DNA from: UBA2862 sp045658005
GTDB taxonomy: Bacteria; Bacillota; Clostridia; Christensenellales; Aristaeellaceae
Length of the DNA: 64,000 bases
Direction of reading: 5' to 3'
Assembly: GCA_045658005.1 (NCBI GenBank)
Contig: JAZOUD010000123.1
Coordinates: 19,655 to 83,654 of the forward strand
The stretch's first letter is position 1; each line of letters opens with the position of its first letter. The notes under the pieces are model-generated. The model saw nothing but the letters and a program-made list of their open reading frames with translations. It made no database searches and was not told the origin of the DNA. Positions 18,087 to 25,621 of the stretch are shown piece by piece. Position numbers and translations under genes: made by a program.

Positions 18087-18925
18087 AGAAGCTGACGCAT
18101 GTCTACATGCCGGGAACGCCCTTCGAGGCCAAGGCGCTGAACGAAGTCAGCCTGAGCATCCGGGACGGGGAATTTGTGGGCATCATCGGCCACACCGGCA
18201 GCGGAAAGAGCACCCTCATCTCCCACCTCAACGGCCTTGAAAGGTCCGAGCCCGGCGTGGTCTTCGTCAACGGCATGGACCTGGGGGAAAAGGGCGCCGA
18301 CCTGATCGCCATCCGCAGGACGGTCGGGCTGGTGTTCCAGTACCCCGAATACCAGCTGTTTGAGGAGACCGTGGCCAAGGACGTGGCCTTCGGGCCGACC
18401 AACCTGGGCCTCGACGCCGGGGAGATCAGCAAGCGGGTGGAGCTCGCCCTCAGGCAGGTCGGCCTGGACCCGGCGTCGGTGTCTGAGAAATCCCCCTTCG
18501 AGCTGTCCGGGGGCCAGAAGCGCCGCGTCGCCATCGCCGGCGTGCTGGCCATGCAGCCAGCCATACTGATACTGGACGAGCCCGCCGCCGGCCTCGATCC
18601 CACGGGGCGCAGGGAAATGTTTGGGCTGATTCGCGGCATACACGAATCCGGCACCACCGTGGTGATGGTGTCCCACTCGATGGACGACGTGGGCCGCCTG
18701 TGCGACCGCCTGTTCGTGCTGAACCGGGGCGAGATCGCCTATACCGGCACGCCCGCCGAGGTGTTCGTCCACGAAAGCAAGCTCCACGCCATCGGCCTGG
18801 ACGTGCCGGAGTGCGCCAAGCTGGCCAGGTGGCTGAGAGAGTCGGGCTTCGACATGCCCGAGGGCATCTATCGCACGGAGGATGTGTGCGCCGCCATCAT
18901 CGGCAATCTGAGCGGAGGTAAGTGA
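18071..18925 (+). CDS. ecfA2: Energy-coupling factor transporter ATPase EcfA2
   Basis: A 284-residue partner of EcfA1. Walker A GHTGSGKST, Q-loop VFQYPEYQLFE (typical of EcfA2), signature LSGGQKRR, Walker B ILILDEPAAGLDP, and MVSHSMDD with the switch His. GGCGGTGGAG inside the end of ecfA1 serves as SD. The C-terminal segment (LDVPECAKLARWLRESG) mirrors the same segment of EcfA1 (LDVPEMMKLAQMLREKG), showing the two arose by duplication. Confidence 0.95.
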   Translation: MPIEVKKLTHVYMPGTPFEAKALNEVSLSIRDGEFVGIIGHTGSGKSTLISHLNGLERSEPGVVFVNGMDLGEKGADLIAIRRTVGLVFQYPEYQLFEETVAKDVAFGPTNLGLDAGEISKRVELALRQVGLDPASVSEKSPFELSGGQKRRVAIAGVLAMQPAILILDEPAAGLDPTGRREMFGLIRGIHESGTTVVMVSHSMDDVGRLCDRLFVLNRGEIAYTGTPAEVFVHESKLHAIGLDVPECAKLARWLRESGFDMPEGIYRTEDVCAAIIGNLSGGK

Positions 18926-18931
18926 CGCCAA

Positions 18932-19741
18932 ATGCTGAAAAACATCACGCTGGGCCAGTATTTCCCCGGCGATTCCTTCATCCACCGGCTCGACCCGCGC
19001 ACAAAGCTGCTGGCGACCGTCGCCCTGATCGCCATCGTTTTCGTGGCGCAGGGCTTTTCGGGCTTTATACTGATCGCCGCCTTCGTCGTCGCCTGCGCGT
19101 TATCCACGGGCATCCACCTGAAGTTCCTGGTGCGCGGCCTGAAGCCGATCATGTTCATCATCATATTCACCTTCGTGCTGAACCTGCTCTTCCAGACCGA
19201 GGGCAAGGAGCTTGTGCACTGGGGCTTTATCCGCATCACCGACCAGGGCCTGCGCATGGCTTCCTTCATGGCGGTGCGCCTGATCCTACTGGTGGTCAGC
19301 AGCCAGCTGTTGACGCTGACCACCTCGCCCATCGCGCTGACGGACGGGCTGGAATCGCTGTTCAGGCCGCTGGAGGTCATCCACTTCCCTGCCCATGAGA
19401 TCGCCATGATGATGTCCATCGCCCTGCGGTTCATCCCCACGCTGATGGACGAGGCGGACAAGATCATGAAGGCCCAGAAGGCCCGCGGCGCGAACTTTGA
19501 AACCGGCAACCTGATCCAGCGGGCCAGGGCCATGGTGCCGCTGCTGGTGCCGCTGTTCGTGGGCGCGTTCCGGCGGGCCGAGGACCTGGCCCTGGCGATG
19601 GACGCCCGTTGCTATCGGGGCGGCGCGGGCCGCACCCGCATGAAGCAGCTGAAGTTCGGCGCCATCGACGCCATCGCCGCGCTGGCGGTGCTGCTGCTCC
19701 TGGCCGGGGTCATCGCGCTGAACAAATTGAACCTCTTTTAG
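18932..19741 (+). CDS. ecfT: Energy-coupling factor transporter transmembrane protein EcfT
   Basis: A 269-residue membrane protein with about five or six helices. The N terminus has the family pattern HRLDPRTKLL. Cytoplasmic coupling helices carry the two Ala-Arg-Gly-type motifs, KAQKARGANFE and AMDARCYRGG, which dock into the ATPases. It scaffolds the S component and EcfA1/EcfA2. It follows ecfA2 by 6 bases with GGAGG as SD. Confidence 0.95.
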   Translation: MLKNITLGQYFPGDSFIHRLDPRTKLLATVALIAIVFVAQGFSGFILIAAFVVACALSTGIHLKFLVRGLKPIMFIIIFTFVLNLLFQTEGKELVHWGFIRITDQGLRMASFMAVRLILLVVSSQLLTLTTSPIALTDGLESLFRPLEVIHFPAHEIAMMMSIALRFIPTLMDEADKIMKAQKARGANFETGNLIQRARAMVPLLVPLFVGAFRRAEDLALAMDARCYRGGAGRTRMKQLKFGAIDAIAALAVLLLLAGVIALNKLNLF

Positions 19742-19749
19742 GTGTGAGC

Positions 19750-20535
19750 ATGCGCAGGATCCAGCTGACCGTCGAATACGACGGCACGAACTATGCCGGC
19801 TGGCAGCGCCAGAGCAACGCGCTTGCCGTGCAGCAGGTCATCGAAGAGGCGCTTGCCCGTCTGACGGGCGAGCGCGTCGTGCTTCACGGCGCGAGCCGCA
19901 CCGACGCGGGGGTTCACGCCCTTGGGCAGTGCGCCCACTTCGACACCGACAGCCGCATTCCCGGCGAGAAGTTCAGCTACGCAGTCAACACCATGCTGCC
20001 GCCGGACATCCGCGTCCGCCGCTCCCAGGACGCGCCGGAGGGCTTTCACGCCCGCTTTTCCGCCCGGGGCAAGCGCTATCGCTACCTGTTCTATGACGCC
20101 CCCCACGCCGGCGCGCTGAATCGGCTGACCCACGCCCACAGCATCTATCCGCTGGACGATGAACGCATGCGCCAGGAAGCCCGGGCGCTGCTGGGCACCC
20201 ACGATTTCACGGCCTTCGCCGCCAGTGGCTCCGTGGTCAGGAATACCGTGCGCACCCTGTGGCGCGCCGACATCGCCCGCGACGGCAACGACGTCATGCT
20301 CATCGTCGAGGGCAACGGCTTTCTGTACAACATGGTCCGCATCATCGCCGGCACTTTGAGGGACATTGGCTCCGGAAAGCTGGAAAGCGGTGCGCTGGCG
20401 CGGGCCATAGACACCGGGAACCGACTGGATCTCGGCGTCACCGCCCCCGCCCACGGGCTTACGCTTATGGAGGTCTTCTACACGCTGCCCGACACCTGCG
20501 GCATACCCGTGCCGCCCAAGGAGGCTATGCCATGA
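19750..20535 (+). CDS. truA: tRNA pseudouridine(38-40) synthase TruA
   Basis: A 261-residue enzyme converting U38-U40 of the tRNA anticodon arm to pseudouridine. YDGTNYAGWQRQ, the catalytic Asp in ASRTDAGVHALGQ, and GNGFLYNMVRIIAGTL are diagnostic. ATG 19750 lies 8 bases after the ecfT stop; an open frame extending to 19609 reads ecfT out of frame. The ecfA1-ecfA2-ecfT-truA order is common in Firmicutes, supporting a single operon. Overlaps the next gene by 4 bases (ATGA). Confidence 0.97.
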   Translation: MRRIQLTVEYDGTNYAGWQRQSNALAVQQVIEEALARLTGERVVLHGASRTDAGVHALGQCAHFDTDSRIPGEKFSYAVNTMLPPDIRVRRSQDAPEGFHARFSARGKRYRYLFYDAPHAGALNRLTHAHSIYPLDDERMRQEARALLGTHDFTAFAASGSVVRNTVRTLWRADIARDGNDVMLIVEGNGFLYNMVRIIAGTLRDIGSGKLESGALARAIDTGNRLDLGVTAPAHGLTLMEVFYTLPDTCGIPVPPKEAMP

Positions 20536-21005
20536 CCGTGACCAACGCCATGCGCCTGCTCACCCAGGCAGGAATACAATTTGAAACCGCCGAATATCCG
20601 GTGGATGAGAGCGACCTGAGCGGCGTCCACGCCGCCGCCATGATGGGGGTCGACGCGGACTGCGTCTTCAAGACGCTGGTGGTTCGCGGCGAGCGCAGGG
20701 GCGTGTGCGTGTTCGTCATCCCCGCGGCAGAGGAGCTGGACCTGAAAAAGTGCGCCGCTGCCATGGGCGACAAAAAGGTGGAAATGATCCATGTCAGGGA
20801 GCTTCTGGGCCTGACCGGCTATGTGCGCGGCGGCTGCTCCCCTATCGGCATGAAGAAGAAATACCCAACCTTTATCGACGAGATCGCCACGCTGTTTGAC
20901 CGCATTTATGTCAGCGCGGGCCTGCGCGGCCAACAGCTCGTCATCGATCCGGAGGACCTGCGGGCCTATACCGAAGCGACCTTTGCGGACCTGACCAAGA
21001 GGTGA
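20532..21005 (+). CDS. ybaK: Cys-tRNA(Pro)/aminoacyl-tRNA deacylase, YbaK/EbsC family
   Basis: A 157-residue single-domain protein. GVDADCVFKTLVVRGE has the conserved Lys, and ELLGLTGYVRGGCSPIGMKK is the family substrate-pocket signature with GYVRGGCSPIG. Relatives hydrolyse Cys-tRNA(Pro) formed by mischarging. Translation is coupled to truA through the ATGA overlap. Confidence 0.92.
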   Translation: MTVTNAMRLLTQAGIQFETAEYPVDESDLSGVHAAAMMGVDADCVFKTLVVRGERRGVCVFVIPAAEELDLKKCAAAMGDKKVEMIHVRELLGLTGYVRGGCSPIGMKKKYPTFIDEIATLFDRIYVSAGLRGQQLVIDPEDLRAYTEATFADLTKR

Positions 21006-21009
21006 GCGC

Positions 21010-21678
21010 ATGCGAAGCTTTATATTCGACTTCAACGGCACGCTGTTTCGCGACACGGAATATCACCGCCTGGCATGGACGCAGTTCATGGCGGCGCACG
21101 GCATCGCCATCAGCGACGACGACTTCCGGCAGAAGATGAACGGGCCGGGCAACGACGTCATATTGCGCCGCTTCTTTGGAGAAGGCCCGTCGGAGGAGGC
21201 GATCAACGCCCTCTCCGAGGAGAAGGAGCGCATCTACCGGGCGATCGTGCTGGCGAACCCCGCCAGGCAGGCGCTGGCGCCCGGCGTCGTGGAGATGCTC
21301 GACATGCTCAGGGCCAGGCGGGTGCCCTGCTGCGTGGCCACGGCGTCGATCCGTGCCAATGTGGATTTCTATATGGAAGACCTGGGCCTGAAGCGCTGGT
21401 TTGACGACAGGCACATCTTCTACATGACCGGCGAGTTTCCGGGTAAGCCCGACCCGGCGATCTATCGGACGGCGATGCAGCGCCTCGGCTTCCGTCCCGA
21501 GGATACCCTTGTCGTCGAGGACTCCCTTCCCGGCATTCAGTCCGCGACAAGCGCGGGCGTCGGCGGGGTCATCGTCATCGGCCAGACGGTTTCGCCCAAG
21601 GTTCTGGCCCATATGCCCGGGATCGTCGCGCATATCCAGGATTTTTTCGGCTTCGAACGCTTCCTGGAGGATCAATAA
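21010..21678 (+). CDS. HAD-superfamily hydrolase, beta-phosphoglucomutase-like
   Basis: A 222-residue HAD protein with a helical cap. Motif I is DFNGTL, not DxDGT: the nucleophile Asp is present but the usual second Asp (general acid/base) is Asn. Motif II lies in CVATAS, motif III in GKPDPAIYRTA, and motif IV in LVVEDSLPGIQSA. The cap (about 15-80) and spacing match the beta-phosphoglucomutase/phosphatase branch. The substitution suggests altered or weaker phosphatase chemistry, though a Firmicutes subfamily with DFNGT exists to my knowledge. Probably the last gene of the ecf-truA operon; a terminator follows. Confidence 0.88.
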   Translation: MRSFIFDFNGTLFRDTEYHRLAWTQFMAAHGIAISDDDFRQKMNGPGNDVILRRFFGEGPSEEAINALSEEKERIYRAIVLANPARQALAPGVVEMLDMLRARRVPCCVATASIRANVDFYMEDLGLKRWFDDRHIFYMTGEFPGKPDPAIYRTAMQRLGFRPEDTLVVEDSLPGIQSATSAGVGGVIVIGQTVSPKVLAHMPGIVAHIQDFFGFERFLEDQ

Positions 21679-21700
21679 ATTAATATCACGTTAAACACCG

Positions 21701-21743
21701 CGGTTATTCCGCCCTATTTGGGTATGGAATAACCGGTTCTTTT
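21701..21743 (+). terminator. Rho-independent terminator
   Basis: CGGTTATTCC (21701-21710) and GGAATAACCG (21726-21735), loop of 15, followed by GTTCTTTT. It ends the ecfA1-to-HAD operon. Confidence 0.8.
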
Positions 21744-21860
21744 CCAACGTATTGTCAATTTGCCATAACAATCGCGTCACTTTTTGGGATGCCTGACAGG
21801 ATGGTACAATGATTTGCCTTCTTTTTGTGAAATCGCCCCATACACTTTTTGATCATATCC

Positions 21861-21869
21861 TGATATAAT
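21861..21869 (+). promoter_or_regulatory. Extended -10 promoter of the sugar ATPase gene
   Basis: TGA-TATAAT at 21861-21869, 37 bases before the start codon. No good -35 is seen at 17 bp. Confidence 0.5.
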
Positions 21870-21905
21870 ACAAATACGGAATTTTATTTGAGGAGGTAGT
21901 TCCAT

Positions 21906-23027
21906 ATGGCCAGTTTGTCCCTTCGCGGCATTTATAAAATCTATGCCGGTGATGTCGTCGCGGTGAGCGATTTCAACCTGGAAATCGAAGATAAAGAGTT
22001 TATAATCCTGGTCGGGCCTTCCGGCTGCGGCAAATCCACCACCCTGCGCATGGTCGCCGGTCTGGAGGATATTTCAAAGGGTGAGTTGTATATCGACGAC
22101 AAGCTGGTAAACCACATTCCCCCGAAGGATCGCGATATCGCGATGGTTTTCCAGAGCTACGCCCTGTACCCCCATATGACGGTTTACAACAACATGGCCT
22201 TCGGCCTGAAGCTGCGCAAGATGCCCAAGGCCGATATCGACCGCCGTGTCAAGGAAGCTGCCTCCATCCTGGGCATCGAGGCCCTGCTGAACCGCAAGCC
22301 CGCCGCTCTGTCCGGTGGTCAGCGTCAGCGTGTCGCCTTGGGCCGCGCCATCGTCCGTGAACCCAAGGTCTTCCTGATGGACGAGCCTCTGTCCAACCTG
22401 GACGCCAAGCTGCGCGTGCAGATGCGTTCCGAGATCACCAAGCTGCACAAGCGCCTGCAGACCACCTTCATCTATGTTACCCACGACCAGACCGAGGCCA
22501 TGACGATGGGCTCCCGCATCGTGGTCATGAAGGACGGCTTCATCCAGCAGGTGGACAGCCCCCAGAACCTGTACGACTATCCCGCCAACCTGTTCGTCGC
22601 CGGCTTCATCGGCATGCCCCAGATGAACATCTTCCGCGTGAAGCTGGAGAAGCGCGGTGACGGCGTCTATGCCACCTTCGGCACCAACTCCATCAAGGTG
22701 CCCGACGGCAAGGTCCAGCGCATGACCGGCGACTACATCGGCAAGGAAGTCTACATGGGCATTCGTCCCGAGAACATCTCTGACGACCCGGTGTTCACCT
22801 CCACCTATCCCGACGCCTGCATTGACGTCGACGTCGAGATCATCGAGCTGATGGGCTCTGAGACCTACCTCTATATGACCACCAGCGGCAAGGACGAGAA
22901 CTTCATCGCCCGCGTCGATCCCCGTACCACCTCCCGCGGCGGCGACAAGATCAAGGTGGGCTTCGATGTGAACCGCCTCCACTTCTTCGATGTGGAGACC
23001 GAAAAGACCATCCTGTCCCGCGACTGA
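21906..23027 (+). CDS. Carbohydrate ABC transporter ATP-binding protein (MsmK/UgpC family)
   Basis: A 373-residue ATPase of the CUT1 sugar-importer class. Walker A GPSGCGKST, signature LSGGQRQR, Walker B VFLMDEPLSNLDAKLR, switch YVTHDQTEA, then a C-terminal MalK-like regulatory/TOBE region (about 240-373). No permease or binding protein is adjacent, and the gene has its own promoter and terminator hairpin. In Firmicutes such orphan MsmK-type ATPases serve several sugar importers. Codon use is strongly biased, suggesting high expression. SD GAGGAGGTAG precedes the ATG. Confidence 0.95.
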   Translation: MASLSLRGIYKIYAGDVVAVSDFNLEIEDKEFIILVGPSGCGKSTTLRMVAGLEDISKGELYIDDKLVNHIPPKDRDIAMVFQSYALYPHMTVYNNMAFGLKLRKMPKADIDRRVKEAASILGIEALLNRKPAALSGGQRQRVALGRAIVREPKVFLMDEPLSNLDAKLRVQMRSEITKLHKRLQTTFIYVTHDQTEAMTMGSRIVVMKDGFIQQVDSPQNLYDYPANLFVAGFIGMPQMNIFRVKLEKRGDGVYATFGTNSIKVPDGKVQRMTGDYIGKEVYMGIRPENISDDPVFTSTYPDACIDVDVEIIELMGSETYLYMTTSGKDENFIARVDPRTTSRGGDKIKVGFDVNRLHFFDVETEKTILSRD

Positions 23028-23048
23028 TCCTCAAATTTGTTCATACAT

Positions 23049-23076
23049 CGCCCCTTCCCCACGTCGGGAAGGGGCG
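23049..23076 (+). terminator. Strong hairpin after the sugar ATPase gene
   Basis: CGCCCCTTCCC and GGGAAGGGGCG with a 6-base loop. No T-run follows (TAATCAT), so termination is likely but not certain. Confidence 0.65.
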
Positions 23077-23125
23077 TAATCATACGCTGGTTTGACGAGA
23101 AGGTTCCAGAAGGCGGTGATCGACC

Positions 23126-23485
23126 GTGCAGGATAAATTCGGCATCAATATGAAGCGGTACTGTCGGGCGCACGAGGCCATGCTGGCGTTCGTTCCCCCA
23201 TCCCGGGAGGTGATGGCGCTGCACCTTGAAAAGCTGCGCTGGCTGCAGCACGAACGGCTGGTGCACCTTATCGTGCTGGTGATGACGGCCGTTGCCGAGC
23301 TGTTCACTGTCGATATGGCGGTGCTTCACCCGGAGACCAACCCCCTGGCCGCGATCGTCATGCTGGCATTGGCGGTGCTGCTGGCCTTCTACTTTGCCCA
23401 CTACTTCTTCCTGGAAAACACGGTGCAGCACTGGTACAAGCTCGCGGACGAACTCAGGCAGAAGCTGATGACCGCGACGCAATAA
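23126..23485 (+). CDS. Small membrane protein, unknown function
   Basis: 119 residues from a GTG start with a GGCGGTGAT SD-like stretch upstream. Two hydrophobic helices (VHLIVLVMTAVAELF and AAIVMLALAVLLAFYFAHYFF) sit between a basic N terminus and a charged C-terminal tail (YKLADELRQKLM). Not assigned to a family. It lies between the sugar ATPase hairpin and the tRNA promoter, apparently monocistronic. Confidence 0.6.
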   Translation: MQDKFGINMKRYCRAHEAMLAFVPPSREVMALHLEKLRWLQHERLVHLIVLVMTAVAELFTVDMAVLHPETNPLAAIVMLALAVLLAFYFAHYFFLENTVQHWYKLADELRQKLMTATQ

Positions 23486-23563
23486 TTAATCTGGTGAGTG
23501 GACATTTTGCCGCTGTGCAGTGCGCGAACAAAGGTAAAATGTTGGTTTATTGCCATTGCGCTA

Positions 23564-23592
23564 TAGACAAATCCATCGAATGATGGTATAAT
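23564..23592 (+). promoter_or_regulatory. Promoter of the tRNA cluster
   Basis: TAGACA (23564-23569), 17-bp spacer, TATAAT (23587-23592) with extended TGG. It lies 44 bases before the first tRNA. Confidence 0.8.
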
Positions 23593-23636
23593 CTTAAATT
23601 GTCAGCGGGATGCTCCTCCTGCTTGCGTCTGAGGTT

Positions 23637-23713
<77 letters not shown>

Positions 23714-23718
23714 GTTAT

Positions 23719-23796
23719 GGTGGGTATAGCTCAGTTGGTTAGAGTGCCAGGTTGTGGCCCTGGAGGTCGTGGGTTCGAGCCCCACTACTCACCCCA
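23719..23796 (+). tRNA. tRNA-His (anticodon GTG)
   Basis: Includes the extra 5' G (position -1) opposite C73, diagnostic of tRNA-His. Acceptor GTGGGTA pairs TACTCAC with one wobble; anticodon loop TTGTGGC; CCA encoded. Confidence 0.97.
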
Positions 23797-23823
23797 TTTT
23801 TTTGAATTGGTGCGGCGCTCTGA

Positions 23824-23898
23824 TGGGGCGTAGCCAAGCGGTAAGGCACGGGACTTTGACTCCCGCATTCGCAGGTTCGACCCCTGCCGCCCCAGCCA
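23824..23898 (+). tRNA. tRNA-Gln (anticodon TTG)
   Basis: Acceptor TGGGGCG pairs CGCCCCA; anticodon stem CGGGA/TCCCG with loop CTTTGAC; T arm GCAGG/CCTGC; CCA encoded. Confidence 0.97.
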
Positions 23899-23902
23899 CT
23901 GC

Positions 23903-23978
23903 GACCCATTAGCTCAGTCGGTAGAGCACCTGACTTTTAATCAGGGTGTCCGGGGTTCGAATCCCCGATGGGTCACCA
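23903..23978 (+). tRNA. tRNA-Lys (anticodon TTT)
   Basis: Acceptor GACCCAT pairs ATGGGTC; anticodon stem CCTGA/TCAGG with loop CTTTTAA; T arm CGGGG/CCCCG; CCA encoded. Only 4 bases separate it from tRNA-Gln. Confidence 0.97.
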
Positions 23979-23987
23979 TGTTATTTT

Positions 23988-24013
23988 AGGGCACTTCCTG
24001 CAGGAAGTGCCCT
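23988..24013. terminator. Palindromic terminator between tRNAs and the convergent S-component gene
   Basis: AGGGCACTTCC and GGAAGTGCCCT with a TGCA loop make a perfect 26-base palindrome, A/T-rich on both sides. Suitable for both directions. Confidence 0.75.
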
Positions 24014-24080
24014 ATAATATGTTGAAAGCCCACAAAAATCTTTCATTTGCCCGTGGCACTTCTTCTTGCCCCGGATATTA

Positions 24081-24605
24081 TTAGTGTACAACCCTGAAAT
24101 ACAGTTCTCTAAGCCGCAGTGGGTAGCAGACGACCATGGCAAATACGGCTCCGAACCCTGCCTGCACAATTTCGAAGGGAAGCTTAATTAAGGAGTATTC
24201 CAGCGTAGAATAGACATAGGCCCTACCCAGTGTATAGCCAATAACCATGATAAACGCACCGACAGTGACGCCGATACCAGATGCGAGTGTCTGTCGTTTT
24301 TGTAGAATCCTGTGGCTGATGAGACTTACGGCCACGGCCTGCAGGCCGTGCGTCACCAAGGAGACAAACATCGGCGCTGGATAGAAGAAGAAATCTCCCA
24401 GGAAGGAGCCAATACCGCCTACCACAAAAGCTGACACCGGATCCAACAGTATTGCCGCGACATTGATGACCGTATCGCAGAAGTACAGGTGTCCACCGGG
24501 AACAGGTATGGAAAAGATGCTCAAGCTCAGTATGACTGTCATGGCCGTAAACATACCCGTTAGCGTCAGGCGAAGCGTTTGATTGCGTGTCATTGTACTG
24601 TTCAT
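24081..24605 (-). CDS. ECF transporter S component (substrate-binding membrane protein)
   Basis: A 174-residue membrane protein with about five or six helices. It has the S-component pattern: a basic N terminus then LTLTGMFTAMTVILSLSIFSIPVPGG, matching the helix-1 motif with small residues that contacts EcfT; later DTVINVAAILLDPVSAFVVGGIGSFLGD. The substrate is not identifiable from sequence. It lies 90 bases downstream of mccA and probably in the same transcript, so it may be under cysteine-responsive control and import a sulfur-related compound or a vitamin. It would use EcfA1-EcfA2-EcfT of 17.2-19.7 kb. SD GAGGAGG precedes the ATG. GC content appears lower than in neighbours. Confidence 0.85.
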   Translation of the reverse strand: MNSTMTRNQTLRLTLTGMFTAMTVILSLSIFSIPVPGGHLYFCDTVINVAAILLDPVSAFVVGGIGSFLGDFFFYPAPMFVSLVTHGLQAVAVSLISHRILQKRQTLASGIGVTVGAFIMVIGYTLGRAYVYSTLEYSLIKLPFEIVQAGFGAVFAMVVCYPLRLRELYFRVVH

Positions 24606-24695
24606 AACGAATACCTCCTCTTAAGTATATTAAGTATATCTTTTATAGCCACTCTCGTCCAATACCACCTTTCTATGTGCTTCTATTAACTTCAT

Positions 24696-25619
24696 CTATA
24701 CAGATGAGTCTTCATACAGCCCCTTGCTGAAATAGCGGTCTCCGCGATCTGGAAAGACGACGACAATATTTCCTCTCGCACCATCTTTCACCAACTTCAG
24801 CGCTGCCGCCAGGGCACCGCCGGAGGAGGAACCAGCGAATATGCCCTCCCGACTGGCGAGCAGACGAGCGTTGGCAAACGCCTCAGTATCCGTGATCTTG
24901 ATGACTTGATCCACAAGCGATATATCCATGGTATCCGGAATGAAGTCGTTGCCGATGCCTTCGATGTCGTAGTCGCTGTGCTCGCCGCCGCCCATGGTGG
25001 AGCCCACCGGGTCGGCCAGCACACCCTGTACGGAAGGATCTTGTTCCTTCAGATACTTCACGATGCCGCTGTAGGTGCCGCCGCTGCCCGCGCCGCCCAC
25101 AAGGTAATCCACTTTCCCATTGAGATCGCGCCAGATCTCAGGGCCCGTGGTCTCGTAGTGGGCAAGCGGGTTTGCGGGGTTGTGGAACTGCCCCAACGAG
25201 ATGGCGCCGGGGATGGCGTTGCGCAGCAGGTTTGCCTTTTCCTCCGCGCCAAGCATGCCGCCCTCCCGGGGCGTATTGATGATCTCCGCGCCCAGCGCCC
25301 GCATCAGGGTCTGCTTCTCCTGGCTGAACTTGGTGGGCACCACGAATATCACCCGGTAGCTCCGGTTCAGCGCCGCGAAGGCGATGCCCAGGCCAGTGTT
25401 GCCCGCGGTGGCCTCCACGATGGTACCGCCGGGCCTGATGAGTCCGTCCCGCTCTGCCTGATCCAGCATATACTTGCCAATGCGATCCTTCACGCTGCCC
25501 GACGGGTTCATCAGCTCCAGCTTGGCGTACAGGTCCACACCCTCGGGCAAGTTGAAGTGGTTCAGCTTCACCAGCGGCGTGTTGCCGATCATTGCCTGTG
25601 TGGATTGATAGAGCGCCAT
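24696..25619 (-). CDS. mccA: PLP-dependent beta-replacing enzyme, MccA/CysK family (O-acetylserine-dependent cystathionine beta-synthase or cysteine synthase)
   Basis: A 307-residue fold-type II PLP enzyme. GNTPLVKLN, the PLP Lys in NPSGSVKDRIGKY, TAGNTGLGIA and the phosphate-binding GGAGSGGTYSG are present. Segments such as EATAGNTGLGIAFAALN, VIFVVPTKFSQEKQ and GAEIINTPREGGMLG recall B. subtilis MccA (YrhA), which makes cystathionine from homocysteine, more than CysK. Pairing with a gamma-lyase gene directly upstream supports reverse transsulfuration (methionine to cysteine). The SD AAGGAGG lies at the end of mccB. CysK activity remains an alternative. Confidence 0.88.
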   Translation of the reverse strand: MALYQSTQAMIGNTPLVKLNHFNLPEGVDLYAKLELMNPSGSVKDRIGKYMLDQAERDGLIRPGGTIVEATAGNTGLGIAFAALNRSYRVIFVVPTKFSQEKQTLMRALGAEIINTPREGGMLGAEEKANLLRNAIPGAISLGQFHNPANPLAHYETTGPEIWRDLNGKVDYLVGGAGSGGTYSGIVKYLKEQDPSVQGVLADPVGSTMGGGEHSDYDIEGIGNDFIPDTMDISLVDQVIKITDTEAFANARLLASREGIFAGSSSGGALAAALKLVKDGARGNIVVVFPDRGDRYFSKGLYEDSSV

Positions 25620-25621
25620 GA

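Noticed and set aside
21820..21840. Possible catabolite-responsive (cre) site before the sugar ATPase gene
   Set aside because: Only the first half (TGAAATCG) fits the consensus; the second half has several mismatches.
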